Origin: Sphingobacteriaceae bacterium UBA2059
GTDB lineage: Bacteria; Bacteroidota; Bacteroidia; Sphingobacteriales; Sphingobacteriaceae
DNA: 14,549 nucleotides
NCBI GenBank assembly: GCA_002332615.1
Contig: DDAL01000022.1
Span: forward strand, 107,873-122,421
Direction of reading: 5' to 3'
Position 1 is the stretch's first letter, and each line of letters starts with the position of its first letter. Shown piece by piece: positions 1-6,607 of this stretch. The notes beneath the pieces were generated by a model. The model worked only from the letters and a program-made list of their open reading frames with translations. It did no database searches and was not told the origin of the DNA. The translations under genes were made by a program, and so were the position numbers.

Positions 1-19
1 TAAATAAACCTGTTAACAG

Positions 20-50
20 ATCAGGCCGGGATGAAGCCATTCCGCCTGAT
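20..50 (-). terminator. Hairpin just downstream of pflA, probable terminator
   Basis: An imperfect inverted repeat begins 3 nt after the pflA stop codon. The outer arms ATCAGG/CCTGAT (6 bp) and inner arms CGGGATG/CATTCCG (7 bp, one G-T pair) are separated by a single bulged C, with an AAGC tetraloop. There is no long T-run on the minus strand after it, so termination efficiency is uncertain. A perfect 10-bp palindrome, CTGTTAACAG, lies next to it at 10-19. Nothing else is recognisable in bases 1-53. Confidence 0.5.
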
Positions 51-53
51 GCT

Positions 54-836
54 TTATTTCAGAATGACATTATCGAAGTATTTGTTAAAGATGCTGAATG
101 TCATTTGCTTTAGTTCATCCGAAGGCGAAGGAGTATCTTTAAGCGGATAATCCATTTTAAGAAGTTCCCATTTATGCAGTCCCAATTGGTGGAACGGAAT
201 AATTTCAACACGTTCAACACTTTTATAATTGGTAAATGTGCGGCCCCATTCTTCAATATATTCCTCCTGGTCAGTCCAGCCGGGCACCAGTACATAGCGA
301 AGCCACATAGGTTTGCCGGTAGATTCTCTGTATTCGGCCAAAGCAAGCGTATTTCTATTAGTAAGCCCTGTAAGTTTATGATGTATAGCATCATTAATAT
401 GCTTTACATCCAGCAGCACCAGGTCTGTATGCTCAAGCAGTTCATGCACTTCCTTATTATTAAGGCGTCCGTTGGTGTCAAGGCAAGTATTAATGTCCTG
501 CTCATGCAGTGCTTTAAAAAAAGTCGTCAGTTTGCTGCGCTGCAGTAAAGGTTCGCCGCCAGACACGGTTACACCGCCTTCTTTGCCAAAGTACGTTTTT
601 TGACGTACTGCTCTTTTAACCAGTTCGTCAATTTCAACCATGGTGCCGCCCTTTACATTCAGCGTGTCCGGATTTTGACAGTAGAGGCAGCGAAACTGGC
701 ATCCCTGCACAAAGATGACCATGCGAATTCCCGGTCCGTCATGCGTGCCAAACGTTTCCAGCGAATGGATCCTAAGGTGCTGCGGATCGTCAACATTCAG
801 TTTTGCTGCTTCTATTTCTTGTAAGGGAAAGTACAT
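54..836 (-). CDS. pflA: Pyruvate formate-lyase-activating enzyme (radical SAM)
   Basis: This 260-residue protein is a glycyl-radical-enzyme activase. It uses a [4Fe-4S] cluster and S-adenosylmethionine to place the glycyl radical on pyruvate formate-lyase in the cytoplasm. The radical-SAM cluster motif CxxxCxxC is visible as C46, C50 and C53 (CQFRCLYC), and the SAM-binding GGEP motif is at residues 93-96. The segment TFGTHDGPGIRMVIFVQGC before the cluster is typical of PflA. Length is close to the E. coli enzyme (246 aa) with a slightly longer N-terminus. The ATG at 834-836 has no Shine-Dalgarno sequence, which is normal for Bacteroidota. It lies 89 nt downstream of pflB on the same strand with a hairpin between them, so the two are probably co-transcribed with reduced read-through. 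The assignment is firm because its partner enzyme is adjacent. Confidence 0.96.
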   Translation of the reverse strand: MYFPLQEIEAAKLNVDDPQHLRIHSLETFGTHDGPGIRMVIFVQGCQFRCLYCQNPDTLNVKGGTMVEIDELVKRAVRQKTYFGKEGGVTVSGGEPLLQRSKLTTFFKALHEQDINTCLDTNGRLNNKEVHELLEHTDLVLLDVKHINDAIHHKLTGLTNRNTLALAEYRESTGKPMWLRYVLVPGWTDQEEYIEEWGRTFTNYKSVERVEIIPFHQLGLHKWELLKMDYPLKDTPSPSDELKQMTFSIFNKYFDNVILK

Positions 837-860
837 AAAATCTAAAGGGGTTTAAACAAT

Positions 861-892
861 AAGAGTCAGGCTGTTTTACCAACCTGACTCTT
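861..892 (-). terminator. Intergenic hairpin between pflB and pflA (attenuator or processing site)
   Basis: A perfect 10-bp inverted repeat has arms AAGAGTCAGG (861-870) and CCTGACTCTT (883-892). On the minus-strand RNA it can extend by three more pairs, one a G-U wobble, to a 13-bp stem with a 6-nt loop (874-879). It fills the gap between the pflB stop and the pflA start. The following T-content is modest, so partial termination or mRNA processing that lowers pflA relative to pflB is more likely than a complete stop. That role is inference. Confidence 0.65.
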
Positions 893-925
893 AAACATCA
901 AAGTTAATTATTTACAAGAGTTTTA

Positions 926-3160
926 TTACATGCTTTCGTGGAAAGTACGTGCAATCACTTCAAGTTGGTGAGCTCTAGACAAGCGAACGAAGTTTACAGC
1001 ATATCCTGACACCCGTATAGTAAGCTGAGGGTAGTTTTCAGGGTGGTTGTAAGCATCCATCAGCGTATCGCGGTTAAGCACGTTTACATTTAGGTGGTGT
1101 GCCATACGAGCGAAATAGCCATCAAGCGTATTCACCAGGTTGTTAACCTGCTCTTCTCTGGTATCGCCCAAAGATTTTGGGATCATAGAGAACGTATTGG
1201 ATATACCATCCTGAGCATCGGCATAATCAAGCTTAGCAACAGAGTTTAAAGAAGCGATAGCACCGCTGCTGTCACGTCCGTGCATCGGGTTAGCACCCGG
1301 AGCAAAAGCTTCGCCGGCTTTACGTCCGTCAGGAGTAGCACCTGTATTAGTACCATACATTACATTTGAAGTAATAGTAAGTAAGGACAGGGTAGGTACA
1401 GAATTTTTATAGGTGTTGTGTTTGCGAAGCTCATTAATAAAGTAGTTGGTCACCTCCTGAGCAATTGCATCCACGCGATCATCATCATTACCAAACTTAG
1501 GGAAGTCGCCTTCGATTTTAAAGTCGGTTGTTAAGCCTTTTTCATTGCGTACAGGAGTTACCTTTGCATACTTAATGGCAGACAGAGAGTCGGCAATGAT
1601 AGAGATACCGGCAGCACCGTAAGCAATGTCAATACGAGGATCACTGTCTATAAAAGCCATTTGAGCTCTTTCATAGTAATACTTATCATGCATATAATGA
1701 ATGATAAACATAGACTTAGCATAAACGCGGGCCAGATCGCTCATAGTACGCTTAAACACATCCATCACCAAATCATAATCCAGCGGGCCTTCAGGTAAAG
1801 CAGGAATATTCTTAATAACCTGGCTGCCTTCATGTTCCTCACGGCCTTCATTTAAGGCAATAAGCAATACTTTTGGAAGGTTAGCGCGGGCGCCAAAATG
1901 CTGAATAGTTTTACCGATTTCCTGATAAGATACACAACAAGCAATACCATAGTCATCAGAACCACGGTTAGGACGCATCAGATCATCATTTTCATACTGA
2001 ATAGAAGAAGTATCTATAGATACCTGAGCGCAGAATTTTTTAAATCCTTCAGGCAGCTGTTCAGACCAAAGCACTGTTAGGTTTGGTTCAGGAGAAGCTC
2101 CAAGGTTATACAATGTTTGAAGGAAGCGGAACGAAGTCTTGGTTACCTTTGTACGGCCATCATGCAGGATACCGCCAATAGACTCAGTAACCCAGGTAGG
2201 GTCGCCGCCAAATATCTCGTCGTAAGAACCAGGGCGAAGGTGACGAACCAGTCTCAGTTTCATTACAAACTGGTCAATCATTTCCTGAGCTTCTTCCTCG
2301 GTAATTAAGCCGACTTCCAAATCTCTTTCAATGTAAATATCAAGGAACGTAGATACATTACCCAAAGACATAGCTGCTCCATCCTGTTCTTTAACAGCGG
2401 CCAGGTAAGCAAAATAAACCCACTGTACAGCTTCAAGAGCATTTTGAGCAGGCCTGGTAATGTCATATCCATAGCCGGCAGCCATTTTCACCATATCCTT
2501 CAGCGCACTGATCTGCTGGTTTATCTCTTCTCTCAGACGAACCTTATGCTCAGTCATTTCGCCGTCTACATTGGCAAGGTCAGCTTTCTTAAAAGCAATT
2601 AACTGATCGATACCATATAAAGCCAAACGGCGGAAGTCGCCAATTATACGGCCACGGGCATAATTATCAGGCAAGCCTGTTAAAACGTGTTTTGAGCGGA
2701 AAGCTCTTATTTCTGCATCATATGCGCTAAATACGCCGTCATTATGGTTTTTAGCGTAATTGAAAATATCTTTAACCCGTTCAGAAACTTCCAAACCTTT
2801 TTCGTTTACAGCAGACTCAACAAGCTTGATGCCTCCAAAAGGTTTCATTGCTCTTTTCAGTACCTGGTCTGTTTGCAGACCAACGATTACTTCTTCATCC
2901 TTTTTTATGTAGCCCGGGCCAAAAGATGTAAGGTTTGATATTGTTTCAGTGTCTATTGCAAGGCACCCACCATTCGCACGTTCCTTTAATAACTCTTCTT
3001 TACACACGTTCCACAGGTTAGTGGTTTTCGTCGAAGGACCCGATAAGAAAGAAGCGTCGCCGGTGTAAGGCTTGAAGTTTTTTACAACAAAGTCATAAAC
3101 ATTGACTGTTGTATTCCAATCACCAGATTTGAATGGAACTGCTGTGACATCTGTTTTCAT
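926..3160 (-). CDS. pflB: Formate C-acetyltransferase (pyruvate formate-lyase)
   Basis: The enzyme converts pyruvate and CoA to acetyl-CoA and formate under anoxic conditions. The adjacent catalytic cysteines are C408 and C409 in IACCVSY, and the radical-bearing glycine is G719 in the C-terminal RVSGYAVNF, 26 residues from the end counting the glycine. Both match the spacing known for E. coli PflB (C418/C419, G734). The full length of 744 aa is close to the 760 aa of E. coli. I chose the ATG at 3158-3160 (MKTDVTAVPF). An in-frame TTG at 3197-3199 would add 13 unlikely residues. No Shine-Dalgarno sequence is present. It is upstream of pflA on the same strand, and a Crp/Fnr-type palindrome lies about 73 bp upstream of the start, consistent with anaerobic control (inferred). 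Confidence 0.97.
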   Translation of the reverse strand: MKTDVTAVPFKSGDWNTTVNVYDFVVKNFKPYTGDASFLSGPSTKTTNLWNVCKEELLKERANGGCLAIDTETISNLTSFGPGYIKKDEEVIVGLQTDQVLKRAMKPFGGIKLVESAVNEKGLEVSERVKDIFNYAKNHNDGVFSAYDAEIRAFRSKHVLTGLPDNYARGRIIGDFRRLALYGIDQLIAFKKADLANVDGEMTEHKVRLREEINQQISALKDMVKMAAGYGYDITRPAQNALEAVQWVYFAYLAAVKEQDGAAMSLGNVSTFLDIYIERDLEVGLITEEEAQEMIDQFVMKLRLVRHLRPGSYDEIFGGDPTWVTESIGGILHDGRTKVTKTSFRFLQTLYNLGASPEPNLTVLWSEQLPEGFKKFCAQVSIDTSSIQYENDDLMRPNRGSDDYGIACCVSYQEIGKTIQHFGARANLPKVLLIALNEGREEHEGSQVIKNIPALPEGPLDYDLVMDVFKRTMSDLARVYAKSMFIIHYMHDKYYYERAQMAFIDSDPRIDIAYGAAGISIIADSLSAIKYAKVTPVRNEKGLTTDFKIEGDFPKFGNDDDRVDAIAQEVTNYFINELRKHNTYKNSVPTLSLLTITSNVMYGTNTGATPDGRKAGEAFAPGANPMHGRDSSGAIASLNSVAKLDYADAQDGISNTFSMIPKSLGDTREEQVNNLVNTLDGYFARMAHHLNVNVLNRDTLMDAYNHPENYPQLTIRVSGYAVNFVRLSRAHQLEVIARTFHESM

Positions 3161-3196
3161 ATATCTGAATATTTGTATAGTTTGTTTTAGTATTAG

Positions 3197-3204
3197 CAAA
3201 TATG
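3197..3204 (-). promoter_or_regulatory. Candidate Bacteroidota -7 element for pflB
   Basis: On the minus strand this reads CATATTTG, one mismatch from the Bacteroidota -7 consensus TAnnTTTG. It would place transcription start near 3190-3193, about 30 nt upstream of the pflB ATG. No good -33 element (TTTG) is visible at normal spacing, which would fit an activator-dependent promoter. Weak evidence on its own. Confidence 0.3.
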
Positions 3205-3222
3205 CTTATTTTCACCCTGTTA

Positions 3223-3244
3223 AAATATGATCACCGTCATATTT
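3223..3244 (-). promoter_or_regulatory. Crp/Fnr-type palindromic operator upstream of pflB
   Basis: A perfect inverted repeat, AAATATGA-N6-TCATATTT, contains the TGA-N6-TCA core used by Crp/Fnr-family dimers. Its centre (3233.5) is about 33 bp upstream of the centre of the candidate -7 element, close to the -41.5 position typical of class II Crp/Fnr activation. The palindrome is seen directly; the regulator is inferred and none is encoded in the window. The rest of the pflB-transporter gap (3161-3377, 217 nt) holds only a weaker 6+6 bp inverted repeat at 3265-3282, no gene. Confidence 0.5.
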
Positions 3245-3377
3245 GCCCTATTGTCTCAGGATATAACAAGTACTCGCTTGTTTAATTTGTTTAAAGCTAT
3301 TTAAAGGCACCGGCAAAGGCTTATTTTGACAGTGTGCTGACTTTGCATTCTTCCTCAATCCTTTGCTTTCAGTGGCT

Positions 3378-4571
3378 TTAAGCGTTAATACCCTGCGGAT
3401 TAAGCTGTTTTTTAAGCAGGAAAGTCATCAAAGCCGTTAAGGCAAGTATGCCGGCAAATACATAAAAAATGAGGGAATAATTGCTGCTTAACGAAATAAG
3501 GGTCGGACCTGCAAAAGCTGCTGCCGACCAGGCTATGAGGATATAACCAAAAACAGAGCCCAGCCTTTCCTGTCCGTAAATATCCTTTATAAAAGGAGGC
3601 ATAGCAGCAAATGCACCTCCATAACAGCTAATAATGATAAACACCGCACCCTGAAATACGATTGGGTCTTTCGTTTGAGTTAACAGCAGGAAACAAATAA
3701 CTTCTATAATAAAAAAGGCCATAAACGTATTCCAGCGGCCAATCCTGTCAGACACGCTTGACCAAATTAAACGCCCCAGGCCATTAAATAAACCTATTAT
3801 ACCTACAAATACAATGGCGGCGGCATCCGAAATGCCAATTACCTCCTTAGCCATAGGAGCCGCTACAGCTATCAGAGCAATGCCGCAGGTAGTATTAAAA
3901 AACAGCATAAACCACAGGCCATAAAACCTTACATCCTTTAGCATATCGGCAAAAGAAAGGTCAGCAACACCGGTTTGAGCGCTGTAAGGCAAGCCGGAGG
4001 CTGCAGCAGGTTCTTTTAGAATAAACGAAGCGATGGCCATCAGCAGGCCGTAGGCAATAGCCAAAATATAAAACGCCCCCGCAACACCAAAACTTGCCGC
4101 CAGCGGCGATATAAGCTGCGAGGCCAGTATAGAGCCGGCCGCAAAAGACATGATCACCAGTCCCGAAGCCAGCCCGGGCTTATCAGGAAACCATTTTACC
4201 ACCACGGCTACCGGTGTAATGTAGCCAAAGCCCAGGCCAATACCGCTCACCACCCCGTAAAACAAATAAAAGGCAGGCAGAGAGCCCATGCTATTGGCAA
4301 AGCCGGCGCCGGCAAGGCCGGCAGCAAAAAAAGCCGCCCCCAGCAGGCCCGCCTTTTTAGGGCCGGCGCGTTTTACAAACTTGCCCATAAAAGCAGCTGT
4401 GAGGCCCAAAAAGCAAATAGCCAGGCTAAAGGCCAGCTTGAGCTGGTGGGCGTCCCACCCGTTCATCAACTCAATAGGCTTTATCCAAATGCTGTAGGCG
4501 TAGATAGAGCCGATGGATAACTGAAGAGTCATGCCGGCCAAAGCCATAAGCCACTTTTTATTTTCGTTCAT
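3378..4571 (-). CDS. MFS transporter, oxalate/formate antiporter (OFA) family
   Basis: A 397-residue, strongly hydrophobic protein with about 12 predicted membrane segments and short loops. The N-terminal segment with GSIYAYSIWIKP is characteristic of OFA transporters, and the MFS motif A between helices 2 and 3 is present around residues 63-73 (GKFVKRAGPKK). The second-half equivalent, GRLIWSSVSDRIGR, is also present. OFA members exchange or import small carboxylates such as oxalate, formate, lactate or pyruvate across the inner membrane. Lying upstream of pflB on the same strand, this one plausibly moves formate or pyruvate, which is inference. I chose the ATG at 4569-4571 (MNENKKW); the upstream in-frame TTG at 4587-4589 would add six residues. 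The 217-nt gap to pflB with its own operator suggests a separate promoter for pflB. Substrate cannot be read from sequence. Confidence 0.88.
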   Translation of the reverse strand: MNENKKWLMALAGMTLQLSIGSIYAYSIWIKPIELMNGWDAHQLKLAFSLAICFLGLTAAFMGKFVKRAGPKKAGLLGAAFFAAGLAGAGFANSMGSLPAFYLFYGVVSGIGLGFGYITPVAVVVKWFPDKPGLASGLVIMSFAAGSILASQLISPLAASFGVAGAFYILAIAYGLLMAIASFILKEPAAASGLPYSAQTGVADLSFADMLKDVRFYGLWFMLFFNTTCGIALIAVAAPMAKEVIGISDAAAIVFVGIIGLFNGLGRLIWSSVSDRIGRWNTFMAFFIIEVICFLLLTQTKDPIVFQGAVFIIISCYGGAFAAMPPFIKDIYGQERLGSVFGYILIAWSAAAFAGPTLISLSSNYSLIFYVFAGILALTALMTFLLKKQLNPQGINA

Positions 4572-4590
4572 GCTGATAGATATTATCAAA

Positions 4591-4598
4591 CGAAGGTA
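4591..4598 (-). promoter_or_regulatory. Candidate -7 element for the OFA transporter
   Basis: The minus strand reads TACCTTCG, one mismatch from TAnnTTTG. It lies 20-27 nt upstream of the transporter ATG, and its centre is about 34 bp downstream of the TGA-N6-TCA site at 4623-4634, nearly the same geometry as seen at pflB. Single weak match, so treat as a hypothesis. Confidence 0.25.
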
Positions 4599-4621
4599 GA
4601 TACATCAGGTTCATAAAAAAA

Positions 4622-4635
4622 TTGACACTCATCAC
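4622..4635 (-). promoter_or_regulatory. FNR-like site between the OFA transporter and GH15 gene
   Basis: The sequence TTGACACTCATCAC matches the FNR consensus TTGAT-N4-ATCAA at 8 of 10 defined positions and has the same TGA-N6-TCA core as the pflB palindrome. It sits in the 148-nt divergent gap (4572-4719) between the transporter (-) and the GH15 gene (+), about 58 bp from the transporter ATG, so it could act on either gene. The symmetric geometry with pflB favours the transporter. Confidence 0.35.
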
Positions 4636-4719
4636 AAAAAAGATGCTCTTAATCACTTGTTTTCAGTCGTCCGTTTACAAAACTCAAAACATCTTAAGCA
4701 AAGCCATTGTAATAACTGG

Positions 4720-6501
4720 ATGGCAAAGCATTTATACAATACCGGCATCATAGGCAACTGTGCCTTTATAGCCCACGTAGGCAAAGACACCAATATCGCA
4801 TGGCTTTGTTGGCCACGCTTCGACAGTACCTTCGTTTTCGGGTCGCTTTTAGACAAGCAAAAAGGCGGCGAATTTTCCATATTGCCAACCGGCGATTACA
4901 CATCCAGTCAATACTATCTAGAAAATACAAACGTATTATGCACCGAGGTCCACGGCGCCGAGGGTAGCTACCGCATTACCGATTTTGCCCCCCGTTTCAG
5001 GCAATACGACCGGTATTTTAAACCCCTCATGCTCATCAGAAAAATCGAGCCATTGTCTGGCAGTCCCCGTATACGGGTAAGCTGCAAGCCCGTTGACGAC
5101 TATGGAAAAGTAAGTTTAAAAGCGCACCAGGGCAGCAATCACATCGAATACCATGGAGCCGAAGATCATATACGCTTAACCACCAACATACCTGTAACCT
5201 ATGTTTTTGACCAAAGCAGCTTTGTTTTAAATGAAACCCGCTACCTCGTGCTAACATACGGCAATCCGCTGGAGGCGCCACTTATAAGCACCTGCGAAAA
5301 CTTTTTCAGAGAAACCGTAGAGTACTGGCGCACGTTTGTAAAACACTCGCACATAGCCGACTTCTATCAGCCCTACGTAATACGCTCAACCCTGGCACTA
5401 AAAATACATCAGTATGAAGATACAGGCGCAATTATTGCGGCCAGTACCACCAGTTTGCCCGAGTTTGACGGCAGCGGCCGCAACTGGGACTACCGCTACT
5501 GCTGGCTGAGGGATGCCTACTATGTAATATCCTCCCTCAATCACATCGGTCATTTTGAAGAGATGGAGGGCTATTTTAACTACATAGCCAATATTTCCGT
5601 GTCCGAAAGTTTCCGCTATCAGCCTTTATACCGCATAGACGGAAGCCCCCATCTGGACGAGTATGTGCTCGATCACCTCGAAGGATACAAGGGCAACCAG
5701 CCTGTAAGAGTAGGCAACCAGGCCAATGAGCACATACAAAATGATATATACGGACAGGTCATGATATCAATCCTGCCTCTGTATACCGACCACCGCTTTG
5801 TGTTTAAAGAGCGTAAAGACTCGGCCAAATGGATAGATTTTGTGCTGGAAAAAATAGAGCAGACCATTGATGAAAAAGATGCAGGCATATGGGAGTTCAG
5901 AAACTTTGCCAATGTGCACTGCTACAGCAATCTGTTTCAATGGGCCGGATGCGCTGCCGCAGCCAAGATGGCCCGAAGCATAGGCAACGAAGCGCTGGAA
6001 AAGCGCGCCCTGCTGCTTCAAAAAAAGGCCGCCGATCATATCGAAAGCTGCTACGACCCGGTTCGCAAGGTTTATACCAATGCCGAAGGCAGTTCGCATT
6101 TAGATGCCAGCACCCTGCAGCTTATTATGATGAACTATTTAGATCCCGCCTCCGATAGGGCCAAAGACCATCTTAAAGCGCTGGAAGCAGAGCTAAAAAC
6201 CCCCGAGGGGCTGTTTTACCGGTATCTGCATGCCGATGATTTTGGCAAGCCCCACACCACCTTCCTTATATGCGCGTTCTGGTATGTAGAAGCGCTGGCA
6301 TGTGTAGGCAGACTTGACGAAGCCATAGAAGCATTTGAAAATGTAATTCAGCACTCCAATCACTTGATGCTCTTCAGCGAAGATATTGACGAAAGTACCG
6401 GCAGTCAGTGGGGTAACTTTCCACAAGCTTACAGTCACGTAGGGCTTATGAACGCCGCCTACCGAATAGCATCCAAACTCGACAGGCCCATTTTTATATA
6501 A
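4720..6501 (+). CDS. Glycoside hydrolase family 15 (glucoamylase/trehalase-like)
   Basis: A 593-residue cytoplasmic-type protein with no signal peptide. The N-terminal half (about residues 1-215) is the beta-sandwich typical of prokaryotic GH15, opening with YNTGIIGNCAFIAHVG. The (alpha/alpha)6 catalytic barrel follows, with the signature RNWDYRYCWLRDAYY at 254-268. The general acid is probably E392 (GIWEFR), and the base is probably E554 (FSEDID), followed by GNFPQAYSHVGLMNAA. GH15 enzymes release glucose from alpha-glucans, and some bacterial members hydrolyse trehalose. The convergent neighbour makes trehalose, so trehalase or glucan-trimming activity is plausible but unproven. I chose the ATG at 4720 (MAKHLYNTG); an in-frame TTG at 4657 would add 21 residues without family character. 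It ends in a strong shared terminator. Confidence 0.93.
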   Translation: MAKHLYNTGIIGNCAFIAHVGKDTNIAWLCWPRFDSTFVFGSLLDKQKGGEFSILPTGDYTSSQYYLENTNVLCTEVHGAEGSYRITDFAPRFRQYDRYFKPLMLIRKIEPLSGSPRIRVSCKPVDDYGKVSLKAHQGSNHIEYHGAEDHIRLTTNIPVTYVFDQSSFVLNETRYLVLTYGNPLEAPLISTCENFFRETVEYWRTFVKHSHIADFYQPYVIRSTLALKIHQYEDTGAIIAASTTSLPEFDGSGRNWDYRYCWLRDAYYVISSLNHIGHFEEMEGYFNYIANISVSESFRYQPLYRIDGSPHLDEYVLDHLEGYKGNQPVRVGNQANEHIQNDIYGQVMISILPLYTDHRFVFKERKDSAKWIDFVLEKIEQTIDEKDAGIWEFRNFANVHCYSNLFQWAGCAAAAKMARSIGNEALEKRALLLQKKAADHIESCYDPVRKVYTNAEGSSHLDASTLQLIMMNYLDPASDRAKDHLKALEAELKTPEGLFYRYLHADDFGKPHTTFLICAFWYVEALACVGRLDEAIEAFENVIQHSNHLMLFSEDIDESTGSQWGNFPQAYSHVGLMNAAYRIASKLDRPIFI

Positions 6502-6521
6502 ACCCCGGGGCCCGATCATAG

Positions 6522-6571
6522 AAAAGCCTGTTAAAGCACTCACATCAAATTAAGTGCTTTAACAGGCTTTT
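6522..6571. terminator. Bidirectional rho-independent terminator between GH15 and otsAB
   Basis: A perfect 19-bp inverted repeat (left arm 6522-6540, right arm 6553-6571) has a 12-nt loop. It carries AAAA at one side and a run of seven T at the other, so it works as an intrinsic terminator for the plus-strand GH15 gene and, read the other way with its T-run from the left arm, for the minus-strand otsAB gene. Placement exactly between convergent genes supports this. Confidence 0.92.
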
Positions 6572-6607
6572 TTTATTCCCTTGAGCAAAGGTTGGGCACA
6601 AGCAGCC

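Noticed and set aside
3161..3199. N-terminal extension of PflB from an upstream TTG
   Set aside because: The 13 extra residues have no PFL character; the ATG at 3160 gives a normal length, and the extension would overlap the proposed -7 element.
3265..3282. Second inverted repeat AACAAG-N6-CTTGTT upstream of pflB
   Set aside because: Only 6+6 bp and without the TGA-N6-TCA core. An inverted repeat this short is expected by chance in a gap of this size.
4657..4719. Upstream TTG start for the GH15 gene
   Set aside because: The added 21 residues do not resemble the GH15 N-terminus, whereas the ATG at 4720 starts directly with the conserved YNTGIIGNCAF segment.
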